Positions 24,551 through 36,200 of a DNA stretch of 64,000 nucleotides are shown in pieces. The stretch lies in assembly GCA_028583405.1 (NCBI GenBank), contig CM053260.1, forward strand, positions 13,290,660-13,354,659, read 5' to 3'. Below the pieces are notes generated by a model. That model did not search any database, was not told the origin of the DNA, and was given only the letters and a program-made list of their open reading frames with translations. Positions within the stretch are counted from its first letter, which is position 1, and the number at the start of each line of letters is the position of its first letter. The position numbers and the translations under genes are program-made. Source of the DNA: Pogonophryne albipinna (taxonomy: Eukaryota; Chordata; Actinopteri; Perciformes; Artedidraconidae).

Positions 24551-24945
24551 GGGACAGTTGTAACACGGGACGGTTGTAACACCTTCAATATCTCCAATCA
24601 CTAACAAGCTAGAGTATGAAACTCACTCTGCACATGCTCAGTTAGATGGAAAGTTTGCTGTGAAAAAAAGGAGCCATGTTTGAATCTCTCGCGAAAGATA
24701 TCAGCAAAAGTGTGTTTCTGAGGTAAAATATTAACAAAAATTATATGATGTATTTTTTGGATACTGTCTTGAGGTCAAATGTCTAGGAATCCAAACTAAT
24801 ATTATTAGAATCACTGTTTTGTAAGCTACAAATATAACTAGCTAAATATGGGTCAAGCTAGCAATCAGGCTGGTTCACTGGGGGTGAAAAATTACTGGTG
24901 GTCCTGGGACGGTTGTAACACGGACCACCAGGGACGGTTGTAACA
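24551..24945 (+). repeat. Four copies of GGGACRGTTGTAACA
   Basis: The 15-mer occurs at 24551-24565, 24567-24581, 24906-24920 and 24931-24945, in two tight pairs about 340 bp apart. Paired spacing suggests subterminal motifs of a decayed DNA transposon spanning this interval; no transposase is seen. Confidence 0.7.
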
Positions 24946-25792
24946 TTTACAATGATGTAACATTTTCAATGATGGCTCATTTGCTCGAATGTTTCAATAT
25001 TGTTGATTGGTGTGCATTGTCCCTGTGTGAGGTGGGTCTGGGTGGATGCAAGAGGAAGACTTTTTGGTCTTCCTCAAGCTACTATTTTTGGTTACACCCA
25101 TTAAAATAAAGTTCCCCTTGACCCCATTCATACATATTTTATCATCTTTTATTTATTATTTATAATTAGATGTTGTTAAATTACACAGACAAAATAGATT
25201 AGACTGGGAAGAAGAAAAAAAACTGTTATCCTGGCAAAATAACTGAACTTTATATTTGGGTCATAAAATCTGATTAGTCACAAAAATGGTTTGAACCATG
25301 ATCACAAGCCCACAAACAACTATAGCAATTGTTTTGTTTAATGTTTTGATGCAACTCAAATCTCTCAAAACTATCCGTTTGTGACAGGGACCAACATTAA
25401 CAGTTTAAAATAATTACCATTGTTAAAGTTTAGCTGGTACAGAGCTTAACAAAGGCCTCTCAATATAGGATCCCATGCAGTCACAAACATTGATGACAAA
25501 CACTTGTTTCAAGCTTTATATACAATCTATGGTTTCAAGGCTTTTTTGTCATGTGTGCATAGCTACAGTGTAGTTATGACAATGAACATCTTAGGTCACA
25601 GGCTCCTCCAACAATCCCATGCAGTCACAACAAACATTGATGACATACACACGTGTGGGCCAACAGATAGCTATAAACATACATATGTAATGTCATAGTA
25701 CAGTATTAACAATAAAAAACAATGTCACTATTTACCATATGATCAGTAACATTGAAATAATTTAACTCATATGGACTCATAAGGGTACTGCT
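24946..25792. other. Non-coding stretch
   Basis: No gene recognised. An imperfect ~40-bp word (ATCCCATGCAGTCACAA, then CATTGATGACA) occurs near 25,467 and again near 25,614. Confidence 0.5.
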
Positions 25793-25797
25793 AAATG
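25793..25797. repeat. Target-site duplication, left (AAATG)
   Basis: Five bases identical to 30259-30263, directly abutting the two outer LTR ends of element 1. Confidence 0.9.
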
Positions 25798-26339
25798 TGT
25801 TAGGAACCTTGACAGACACTTGGACTCAAACGCACGACTCAAAAGAAAGTTTGTTGTTCAAAAAGTCTTTACTTTGAATAAGTATAAAGTTCAAACAAAA
25901 ATCACTCCTGAGAGGCTAAACAGGGCAAAGCAAACTACAAACTAAATAAACTTGACTATGAATCACAAAGTACAAAAACTCTTAGAGTGACAAGCTGGCT
26001 CTCTTAATGACACAAGGCACAAGACTAACTGGCACAGGACAAAGGGAGACAGGACTATTTATACATGAGGTAAGTGGGAACAGGTGGAAACAATCAGGGG
26101 CGGGGCAGACACTGACGATGGCGGGAACACACACAAAGGGAGGAAGTAAGGGGGCCTGAAATGAGAGACAAGAGGCAAGTACAAAATAAAACAGGAAGTG
26201 CAATGACAGGACTAGACAGGTGAACAAAAAGACTTGACTAAACATAAATCTAACCTGGTCTATGAACTAAACGTGAAACAATAACATGAACCTGATTAAC
26301 ATGACTTGAATGATTTAGCAGACATGACGGGATGTTACA
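25798..26339 (-). repeat. Element 1 3' LTR
   Basis: 542 bp. Nearly the same as the right LTR, but with about 22 bp extra (ACACAAGGCACAAGACTAAC region near 26,010) and a few small indels in the first 150 bp. The 264-base open frame inside it is also present in the other LTR and is not a gene. Confidence 0.95.
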
Positions 26340-26342
26340 GTA

Positions 26343-26359
26343 CCCCCCCCCCCCCTCTA
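26343..26359 (-). other. Polypurine tract of element 1
   Basis: A run of C on the plus strand, read as AGAGGGGG... on the minus strand, just inside the 3' LTR; the usual plus-strand DNA primer site. Element 2 has the equivalent at 60727-60737. Confidence 0.7.
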
Positions 26360-26414
26360 GGGACGGCTCCTGACGTCCCAGGAACTTCTGGGTGATCCCG
26401 ATCAAAATCATTAA

Positions 26415-27516
26415 TCATGGCCGGATCAACAATGAAACTCGCTGGGATCCACGATCTCTCCTCCGGACCGTACCCATCCCAGTCCACAAGAAACTGTCTT
26501 CCTCGCCCTCGCTAAGAACTGCTAGCAGTCTCTTTACAGCGTAGACGGGACCTCCCTCTACCATCTGGGGGGGTGGAGGGGGTTTAGAGGCGGGCACCAA
26601 TGAGCTCTCCCGGACCGGCTTGATCTTGCCGATATGAAACGTTGGATGGACCTTTAATGACCTGGGTAGACGTAACTGCACAGACACCGGGTTTATCACC
26701 TTAGATATCTGGAATGGACCAACAAACCTAGGAGCTAGCTTTCTCGACATGACGTGGAGGGGTAAATTCTTGGTAGCTAGCCAAACTCTTTGTCCAGGCC
26801 GATACGGTGGAGCAGGTCTTCGGCGTCGATCCACCACCTCCTTCATCCGGCTGGCACTGCGCAAGAGAGCCCGACGAGCACCGGCCCAGATCCGGCGGAA
26901 CCGACGGACCATAGCATGAGCTGATGGGACTTTGACCTCGGCCTCATTGGCAGGGAACAGAAGTGGTTGGTAGCCGTGCACACACTGGAACGGTGTGAGT
27001 CCTGTTGCGGAAGTGGGCAGCGTGTTGTGGGCGTATTCCACCCACATCAGGTGCTTGCTCCAGGATGCCTGGTTCTGGGAGACCAGGCAGCGCAAACAGG
27101 TCTCTAGTTCCTGGTTAATGCGCTCTGACTGGCCATTCGACTGGGGGTGATATCCTGAGGAAAGACTCACGGTGGCTCCAAGGAGATGGCAGAACTCCTT
27201 CCAGAAACGGGAAATTAACTGTGGACCCCGGTCTGACACAATGTCCCTGGGAAAACCATGAATGCGGAAGATATGACGTAACATGACCTCTGCCGTTTCC
27301 TTGGCAGAGGGAAGCTTGGATAGTGCAATAAAATGTGTCATTTTACTAAATCTGTCCACCACCGTCAAGACGGTGGTGTTATCTGCTGATATCGGTAGTC
27401 CGGTGACAAAGTCCATCGAGATGTGGGACCATGGCCGATGAGGAACAGGAAGTGGTTGCAGCAACCCTATCTGTGCTTCCGTGGTCTTAACGTGAAACTC
27501 ACACTTTTCAGCCTTG
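26415..27516 (-). pseudogene. Element 1 integrase and chromodomain remnant
   Basis: Nine codons of reverse transcriptase thumb (KAEKCEFHV) are joined directly to the integrase linker at about 27,488, so the HHCC zinc domain is lost. The catalytic core is complete: MDFV Asp, SDRGPQ Asp, then Glu in NGQSERINQ exactly 35 residues later (DD35E). The C-terminal GPF-type module ([10 protein letters not shown]) follows. The chromodomain begins after [13 protein letters not shown], but a frameshift near 26,510 moves the rest (an FLVDW-type motif in another frame) out of register. Confidence 0.9.
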
Positions 27517-28019
27517 CAGTACCTGGCGGACATGATGGGTGTGGGTCTCCTCATCGGGTGAGAAGATCAAGATGTCATCGAGATAAACGAATACAAACTT
27601 GTTAAGAAAATCCCTCAGCACATCGTTGACAAATGACTGAAAAACCGCCGGAGCATTGCATAATCCAAATGGCATGACAAGGTATTCGTAGTGACCACTG
27701 GGAGTGTTAAAACCGGTCTTCCACTCATCCCCCTCTCGTATCCTAATGAGATGGTAAGCGTTTCTCAAGTCCAGTTTGGTGAGGAGTTTTGCATCCTGCA
27801 AAAGTTCAAAGGCTGAAGACATGAGAGGGAGTGGGTATCTATTTTTAACTGTTATTTCATTAAGGGGACTATAGTCAATGCATGGACGGAGTGAGCCATC
27901 TTTCTTATCGACAAAGAAAAACCCAGCGGCCGCTGGGGAGGAGGATGGTCTGATGAGTCCAGTCTTTAGAGAGGAGTCAATATAGGACTTCATAGCCTCC
28001 CTTTCCGGTGCAGAGAGAG
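27508..28019 (-). pseudogene. Element 1 reverse transcriptase (truncated)
   Basis: Contains the fingers/palm motifs [31 protein letters not shown] (first catalytic Asp), [13 protein letters not shown] and [10 protein letters not shown] (the YLDD active site). It ends at a stop right after HHVRQVLQ, because a deletion of about eight codons at 27,516 also shifts frame. The thumb, connection and RNase H regions are absent. The reverse transcriptase core residues themselves look undamaged. Confidence 0.9.
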
Positions 28020-28870
28020 TAAAGTCTCCTTTTAGGGATCTGAGAACCAGGCAACAGGTTAATGGGACAGTCATACGGTCGGTGGGGAGGTACAGACATG
28101 GCCCTAGTCTTGTTAAATGCTTCCTTTAAGTCCTGATAACACAAGGGTACTTTAGTCAGGTCGGGATAATCTGAAATGGAGTCAAGTTTATGAGTGTGTT
28201 TGTCTTGTTCCTTTTCAGGTTCTGTGGAGAACCTAGGAAGGTCTGAACAGGTCAGCCTACAGCCTGGGCCCCAGTCCTTAACCCTCCCTGATTGCCAGTC
28301 AATGATCGGATTATGTTTGATCAGCCATGGATAACCCAAAATCAAGGGGTGTAGTGCAGAGTCAAATAAATGGAATTTCATTTCCTCTATGTGTGTATTG
28401 TCAATAGTTATTTGGACAGGTTCAGATACATGGGTTATTTTAAATAATAACTTGCCATCTAAGGCACTGGCAGTAACAGGGGAAGTCAACGGAACAGTCT
28501 TGATGCATAGTCTTTTTGCCAAACTCCAGTCCATCAGACTTTCGTCTGCACCTGAATCGACTAATGCCCCCACAGTAATGTCTTGGTCAAGCACTTGAAT
28601 ATTTACCATGGTCAATGAACGTGGATGGAAATCAGTTGCAGAGAATTGGCTCACCAGCGCCCTCCGTCGTGCCGATGAGCCTCTCCTTTTACTGGGCAAG
28701 AAGACACCACGTGACCCTGATGCCCACAGTAGTAGCAGCTTCCTTGTTGGACTCGGCGCCGTCTTTCTTCTGGAGAGACCTTGGCTCTGCCCAGCTGCAT
28801 GGGTTCCTCCGGTGCAGCAGAGGGCGCTGGTTCCTTGGGCGAGGCTGAGGATGGTGGACTGGAGCTCCAT
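27977..28870 (-). pseudogene. Element 1 pol, protease segment
   Basis: Overlaps the 3' end of gag in the -1 frame. It holds an aspartyl protease with the active site VGALVDSGADES near 28,560 and the distal ILGYPWLIKHNP motif near 28,330. It runs into the front of reverse transcriptase ([15 protein letters not shown]) and is then lost to a frameshift in a short CT run near 28,012-28,019, where comparison with element 2 suggests two bases are missing. Upstream of about 28,650 the frame overlaps gag and the true pol start is uncertain. Confidence 0.85.
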
Positions 28871-29730
28871 GGGTGTCGAAAGGCAGGTGAGCGCCCCATG
28901 TGGCTCGGAGGTCGTGCACTGGTTCTGGTTCTCTCCTCCTGCCTTTCATGAAGCCTATTATCAATGTGAATTGCCATGGCAATGATGGAATCAAGATCTG
29001 TGGGTAATTCATGGGGTGCCAACTGGTCCTTTATAGAGTCTTTTAGACCATTCATGAAGGCATCGATTAAAGCAGGGGTGTTCCATCCACTGTCTGCTGC
29101 TAGGGTACGAAAGTCTATTGCATAGTCTGTCACTCTCTGTTGTCCCTGTTTGATCTGCATAATGACTCGTGAGGCTTCTCTGGAAGGTGATGAGTGATAA
29201 AACACACGGCTTAGGGTCTGGGTAAACATGTTCAGTGACTGACATATGGGCGAGTTTCTTGACCACTCGGCTGTAGCCCAAGCAGCGGCTCTACCAGACA
29301 TGTGGGACAACATGAAAGCTACTCTAGCCTGGTCCGAAATAAAGGCAGCAGGGTTATGAGCAAAATGTAGTTCACACTGTACCAGAAAGGGTCGACAGTT
29401 CCCAGAGTCTCCGGAAAACCTCTCCGGAGGAGCCAGGCGAAGCGTCGATCCAGGTGAGGTGGTGTGATCCGAAACAACAGCAACAGACGGTGGATCTGGC
29501 ATTGCTGGAGTAGGTACAGAGGAACCGGCTTTGAGGTGGGAGAGAACTTGCTGCATCTGAAGTGCCAGGTGATTTACTTGGTTGGTTACAGCTGATTGGA
29601 ATTCAACCTGACGATCAGTGAGGTCAATCATTCCTCGGTTGATGGTAGACAGCTGTTCAGCATGGATGTTTAGCTTAGCTTTCTGCACTAACACATCGGC
29701 CTTAAAGGAACCGGAGTTGGCTGTGTCCAT
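28651..29730 (-). CDS. Element 1 gag (intact, 359 aa)
   Basis: Uninterrupted frame from an ATG 18 bases inside the 5' LTR (start MDTANSGSFK); the same frame is open into the LTR, but this is the first ATG inside the element. Residues about 85-260 form a retrotransposon-gag (capsid-like) domain, beginning LAPPERFSGD and including the QG...VTDYAIDFR and LPTDLDSIIAMAIHID stretches. Near the C-terminus is one zinc knuckle, CYYCGHQGHVVSSC (CX2CX4HX4C), for nucleic-acid binding. The domain type is that of sushi-class elements, the ancestors of mammalian RTL/PEG10 genes. It is the only undamaged coding region of the element. Pol follows in the -1 frame, so it would need programmed frameshifting. Confidence 0.85.
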   Translation of the reverse strand: MDTANSGSFKADVLVQKAKLNIHAEQLSTINRGMIDLTDRQVEFQSAVTNQVNHLALQMQQVLSHLKAGSSVPTPAMPDPPSVAVVSDHTTSPGSTLRLAPPERFSGDSGNCRPFLVQCELHFAHNPAAFISDQARVAFMLSHMSGRAAAWATAEWSRNSPICQSLNMFTQTLSRVFYHSSPSREASRVIMQIKQGQQRVTDYAIDFRTLAADSGWNTPALIDAFMNGLKDSIKDQLAPHELPTDLDSIIAMAIHIDNRLHERQEERTRTSARPPSHMGRSPAFRHPWSSSPPSSASPKEPAPSAAPEEPMQLGRAKVSPEERRRRVQQGSCYYCGHQGHVVSSCPVKGEAHRHDGGRW

Positions 29731-29748
29731 TTTGTGGCCAGTTCGTTC

Positions 29749-30258
29749 TGTTAGGAACCTTGACAGACACTTGGACTCAAATGCACGACTCAAAAGAAAG
29801 TTTGTTGTTCAAAAAGTCTTTACTTTGAATAAGTATAAAGTTCAAACAAAAATCACTCCTGAGAGACAAAACATAGCAAAGCAAACTACAAACTTGACTA
29901 TGATCACAAAGTACAAAAACTCTTAGCGTGACAAGCTGGCTCTCTTAATGGCACAGGACAAAGGGAGACAGGACTATTTATACATGAGGTAAGTGGGAAC
30001 AGGTGGAAACAATCAGGGGTGGGGCAGACGCTGACGATGGCGGGAACACACACAAAGGGAGGAAGTAAGGGGGGCTGAAATGAGAGACAAGAGGCAAGTA
30101 CAACATAAAACAGGAAGTGCAATGACAGGACTAGACAGGTGAACAAAAAGACTTGACTAAACATAAATCTAACCTGGTCTATGAACTAAACGTGAAACAA
30201 TAACATGAACCTGATTAACATGACATGAATGATTTAGCAGACATGACGGGATGTTACA
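29749..30258 (-). repeat. Element 1 5' LTR
   Basis: 510 bp; the promoter-bearing LTR for the minus-strand element. The gag ATG lies only 18 bases beyond its inner edge, leaving room for just a very short primer-binding region (ACTGGCCAC). Confidence 0.95.
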
Positions 30259-30263
30259 AAATG
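30259..30263. repeat. Target-site duplication, right (AAATG)
   Basis: Matches 25793-25797; marks the insertion boundary of element 1. Confidence 0.9.
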
Positions 30264-33200
30264 CTAATGGTGTATTTTTTTTAACCATGTTATGTACCCT
30301 TGTAAAACGTCATCCATTGTCTACCACTTGTACATTGACTAAGGCTGCAACCTATTTATCTTAATTATTGATTGTAATGGTTGACTCTTTTTTTAAATGA
30401 ATCTATAAGTGTTTTTGTTCATAAAATACCAAAAATGTGGAATTTGAAAAAGTATCAATGGTTCAATGGGCACCATGAAGAACAATACAATGAAGCCAGC
30501 AATGTCTTCTCTTATTACATTTAATGTTTTTTATATACATTTCTTATTATTTCCTTGGCTTAGAGAGGTAGCCTACATAATCGGTATTATCAGTATTCAC
30601 TTCCAACTTGTAGAGATAAGCAGTATTATATGCAGCAATCCCATCAAATCCTCTATAATATTCAGTGGAAATTAGTGTGCAAACACATATTTGCACAAAT
30701 TATTGTTGTTTTTGTTCAGGCATATGGGTGTATATCTATTTGTATGTGTCTGTTTTCACTCCCTCCTCTTGAGCCGCAGGTTTGGGCTATTTTCCCAGAA
30801 ATGTGTTAGACAGTCAGAGGGAGGCAGATGCTTTCCTGTTCTCCCAGAGGAGACCGCAACGCATGTGGAGAGTGGCTCGGCTGGTCATATTAAACACACC
30901 ATGTGCACTCTGCATGTGACTGTTTGTGTGTGCAGGAGTGTGGCCTAAAAACAAGCATGGAGTGAGACATCTAGTGGTAAAAGTGCAATACTTCAAAAAC
31001 AGTGATAGAAATCAGCCCTGCAAACTGTGACTTATTGTATTTTTTAACAATGAAAACAAAACTTTATTTAATCTGTGATCTGTCAGAATGTTTATGAAAA
31101 AAATAAAGAATTTATCATTTGTCCGACAACGAGTGTGTATTTGCAATTACAGTACGCTTGTGTGTGCGTCTGTGCATATCTGTGTGCTTGTCAGATAGTG
31201 GATATTACTGCGGTATGATACCATCATTCGTGCTGTCATAACAATAGATCTTGCAGTTGATGGTGATGTATCATCTGTCAAACTATCAGTGCCAGGACAT
31301 GGTCCGATGGTCCCATGAGGCTGAAGACATGATTCACTGCAGTTTTTATGGCGGGTGTCTTCTTTCACCCCTGGATTTGCCTCTGGACTGCTGGGCTGTC
31401 TGCCTTCGCTGGCCTCTGCAGGATGTTGTATTAACCTTGCACCACTAATCGCTGATTATTTCTACATGGGATATGCAGGGTCTATGAGCAGCATGGTAAA
31501 GCTTATCTCAATTAATCTAATGGCTGAGTAATCAAGACATCTGCACACAAGTAAACAGGCCTCAGCAATCCCTTCATGGCTATTACCATGGCTATTACCT
31601 CTTCAACTCTGTATCCATAAGCCCCCCCCCCCTCTCAATCAACTTCCTCCTGACTGCTTTTCTGTTTTGTTTGGTTTCTTTTTGGCTTTGTTTTTGTTTT
31701 GTTTGTCTACCAAATGTAAAGCGTCTTTGGGTTCAAGAAAAGCGCTATAGAAATAAAATATATTATTATTATTATTATTAGAAGCAAATCATCAGGCTTT
31801 TACATTTTGGATCAACGTCAAAGTCTGCTTCATTTGCACAATTCTGGGCCAACACGCAGGAAGCCAACAGCAGCAAAAAAAGTCAGATCAAACATTCAGT
31901 TAAATTGCATACGATTTGATTTGGAGAACATTTATTTATTAATACAATCTCGGTCAAATTTGAAAAAACAGCAAACCAAACAGTTCAATTTTAACATGAA
32001 TATATCAAACTGTCCATAATGACAAATGTATAATAGTGCAATGCCAGTCAAGCGGACATCATTTCCAGTCTAGGGCTCAGAACATGTTTCTACTGTAACA
32101 CCTGTCCTTTTGCACACATGCATGGGCACTATGGTTACAACACAAAATAAACAGGTTTTGTGATGCATGCTTTGCCTGTTTGATTCTCTTCATGAATATC
32201 CAGCCTTTTTGTTACTACTGAATTTGTAGGTGGGGCCTGTCAGTGGAGTAGAAGAGGGTAGATTAAGACCTGAATCAAAAAACAGATTAATGTGGCTCCC
32301 CGTGCATGTGAGTGCGTATGTGCATGGGGGAATTAGTCTTTTTTTCAATGTGTATCTGAGCTCTTAACCCCATAAAGACTGTCTAAATAAAAAAAAGATG
32401 TCTTAGTAATGTATGTGCCAGCTGGAATAGCTGTGTAAAGAATAAAATACACATACGAGCAACCACTTCTACAATTCACACACTTCCCACAATCTCCCAA
32501 AATGTCACTTTAGCAGATGCAGAATAATCCCAGGTCTTGACAGACTGTGATCCTGCAGATAGTTTCTAACAATGCAACATATGAAAGGTGATTGTTGAGG
32601 GCACTATCATTCTTGAGTCAATCTTACCTTCACACTCAGGATTTGTGTGCAGCAACTGTTGCACTGCAGGCTGGCCTCTGTAATCATCCCCAAGTGATCA
32701 GCAGAGATAACATTAGGGAAAGCTTGCTCTGCAGGAGGGCACTAACAACAAGTTTGTTTGGGTGGTAGAGCATTGACAAAGGCACCCCTTCAATTCAAAT
32801 CAATCCTCGGATGTTGTGATAATTCAGTTCAACTCCATTGAACAAGAATAATGATTGTGGTTGAAGAGCAAAAACTCCAGTGTCTGGGCCACCTGAAGAA
32901 AATGAAAGCAGCAACAGCTTCACAAGCGTCCTTTCGGTCTGCAAATTAAGATTAAATTGTTTTAATGGGATTTAATTTATTTCCCTATTGGTTATATATT
33001 GACAACATACTTACTGATGTCACTAAGATCTCAGAACATAATGGCATTGCTGCTATAGGCTAAAACAGCTAACAGTTAAACTTGATTATCTTAACTACTG
33101 TATTTTGAGGAAAACCAGAAATGAGGGCACATCAATTGCCAGTATTTTTGCAAAGTAAAACAATTATGTGTGCACAACTGCAACATTTAGGTTAAAGTTG

Positions 33201-36200
33201 AACAAGGTCATCAGTTTCCTTCATATTCTCATCAGTATTTACGTTTAGCTGACACGAGAGATTGTGTAAAACCTGTCAATTGATGTTGTGTTTATTTGGA
33301 TTTTCTTTTAGGATTGTTACTGCCTTCCCAGATCTCAGCAAATTACTTGTGAGTAGGCCTACAATGCCTATAGCAAGAATAGCACATTGATGAGACAATA
33401 AGGGCCCTGGTTGTAAGAATGTCTTATTCATTTTAAAAGATGGAATACATTGATTTCCTATTATATCTGATATCTAAAAGGAAAATGCTAACCGTAGGCT
33501 TAGTTTTCCAGATTTGATGATCTATTACCATGCTACTCAAGTATATAAATATCGAATGGACAAACAATGGAGTAAACTTATATCATTTGGAGCATTTCTC
33601 CATACTTTAGTTCAAAGAAAATGCAAAGATACAACAGATATAATAAGAAATGTGATTAAATAAATCCAAAAAAGGATCGGACACAAATCTGTTAACCGGG
33701 GAACAAAGCTCATTCAAAAACAATAAACATTGGAAAGCTATTTTTCAACGATGAATTGCAAAATACTTACATTTGCACATAGTTAACATTTCTGTCTAGT
33801 TAGGAAGAAAGTCACAAATATTCCCCTTTAAATAAAAACCATCTAATGTGATATTAGGTACTGTCCCATAAGAAATAGAAAGGGTAGGATATATATATAA
33901 ATATCTGTATACAATGATATGCATGCCGCATTTAAACACATCACACAAAATTGGCTGGACGTTAAACCACCTTCAATGCACCTGGAAACTGACAGTAGAA
34001 TAGATCAAAGAAAATAGAGAGAATCAACTATAAGCTGGGAAACAGAGAGGAGGACTTTAAAAGAAACTGGGTAAAGTAAATGGGTCACAAAATAGATGGA
34101 GAGGGAACAACAAAACTGAGACGGCAGTGCCGACCGACCCACTCGCCCATGACTCTCCTACACATTTATTTTTATAAACTGCTATTTTTGTTGTGTTTTT
34201 TCCGTCTTTCATTAGTGTAGTTAAACAGTCAATATGTGAACACCTTTAATAAAGTAAGGCAGTGACCTTATTTGGGATCCTAGTGGCCTGAGGGTAGAAG
34301 ATTGCGTGGTGTGTCCATGCAGTACCTTATTCCAGGCAATTCAAGAGAGAAAAGGTCATTATCCAGTACCTCAGATTGTTTTATAATCTTACTCTTGCAG
34401 AGCCTGGTAAATATTCTTCAAGCAGGGTAGCCTTTTATTCAGCTATACCAAGCTCTTTGGTATAATCTTGATTGCGTACTTCATAATATATCGTATTAAG
34501 GGTTATTTATTTTTTTCAGATTTTAAAGGTCGTTCAAGAGAAAAATAAGACATTTCACATATTTTTTTCACAGGAAGAGTAGACATGATAAGTGAACTTC
34601 AAATGTAGAATTGGTGGAGTGCAAGGAACAAGCAACATTGTGTAACAACTTAACCTTCAAATGATCATTCTGACACTGTCTTGCCATAGAGAGATTGGTG
34701 TATTTGTCATCCCCATTCTGTGGCCCAAATTGCTTTATGATACTTTGGTGAGCAATGCGGACTTCATCTAAACTTTGACCTTGGAATAACTTAAGCTTAC
34801 CCTTCATAAAGAAGAGCATAATGTGTTTTTTATATGTATAAGCTTCACCTCAAAAATCACAATTTAATTATATTCTTTGAAGCTGTGAGTTGAGTTTTTA
34901 CAATTTACCTAAAGTTGGTTTTGAGGAAACTGGATAATTCTTTGAGGAGTATTCTCTGAGTTTCCGACTGATGCCCTGTGATATATCTGCCTTGAATCTC
35001 ATCTCTACTTCATGTGTTTTTGCACTTGCTTGATGTGCGTCTGTGTGATCAAACTTGCTAGTTTTTGATCATAAGTAATGTTATCATATCTAAGGCACAT
35101 GTAACGTTACAGCTGTCCATATGTTCAGCAGCGGTGTATACTGTAAGTGAATTGCAATAATAGTGTAGCAAACCCTCATTTTGAAAAAAATACTCAATCT
35201 TGCATTGAGTTGCTTTTAGTGAGTGGAACAACGGAAGAAGGCTTGACTACATATTTACAGTTTTGCTCTCACTGGTCATAACTACAAAGTTTTAATCAGA
35301 TGTTTTCAATGTTTGAACATCATTTATTGTAGCAACAGCTTGACCTGAGAGCTAAGGTTGGGACTCATTAATCCACTCTCAACCTCTCTAAATGACACCA
35401 GGATAGAAACTGTTGTGAGGACCAGTGCTGGTTTTAAATGTGATGTTTTCCATCTGTGTTTCTCAGTGGTGCTTTTGCAACAGTAAGTGAGGCTGATTTT
35501 ATTCATTGACACTATATCACTGTGAGTAACGGGGAATGTCCGTCCTGCTGTCAAATGTGGCTGACAGATGAACAGGATGTGGACACAGACTGGTTCAGAC
35601 TGTGCTGAAGATAAAGGGAAGAACATCAGGATTTATAACAGGATGAGAAATTAGAAATTAATCAGCTTGTTTTATAATGCTGTGTCATTTTTAGAGGAGA
35701 TGGAGGCATTGATTACAGGTTCAGAAGAGGAGACAGGGAATGAATTGATCACCATATAATCCTGTTTGTACATGGAAAACAGGTCGGTTGTTTAAACTTG
35801 CAAATATATTGAAACAGAAATGTCTACATCTGCATGCGTGTTTACAAATATATCCCTGCACAGAAAACAAGCTAAAATAAAGAGACACTCATACGTTTTC
35901 CATCTGCTTTGTCCTTGAATTGTCCCACGAAGAGAGAAGAGATTTTCCCCTATGTGTTACTCTGGAGACAGCAACGGGGTGTGACTATAGCAGAATTTAA
36001 AACAGTAAATAAGAGGGTAATGGGCTTAGAGCCTACTGTCATCTCCAGTCTAGCTCTGGCCATCACCCAGGATATTAGCAGATAAATCTGATTGGCTCCC
36101 ATCTGAGGCAGTACAATGGTTATTGATCAGACAACTGCGAGCAGAGAGGGAGGAGAGGAGCAGAGTTTATTAATTAGGGATTGACAGCCAATTCCCTCTT

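Larger units (their letters stand above)
25798..30258 (-). mobile_element. Ty3/gypsy chromovirus, internally deleted (element 1)
   Basis: Complete-ended LTR retrotransposon on the minus strand: LTRs of 542 and 510 bp with TGTTAGG...TTACA ends (plus-strand view), flanked by a perfect 5-bp duplication AAATG. Order on the minus strand: 5' LTR, gag, then protease and reverse transcriptase in the -1 frame relative to gag, integrase with chromodomain, polypurine tract, 3' LTR. Family placement: sushi-type chromovirus, from the gag type, DD35E integrase and chromodomain (the last read by comparison with element 2). About 1 kb is missing between reverse transcriptase and integrase, so it is non-autonomous. 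No env-like frame is present. Confidence 0.93.

Noticed and set aside
25982..30164. Matching frames (MFSQVFLFTCLVLSLHFLF) near 26.1 and 30.0 kb
   Set aside because: They are the same LTR text read twice, not an env or host membrane protein.
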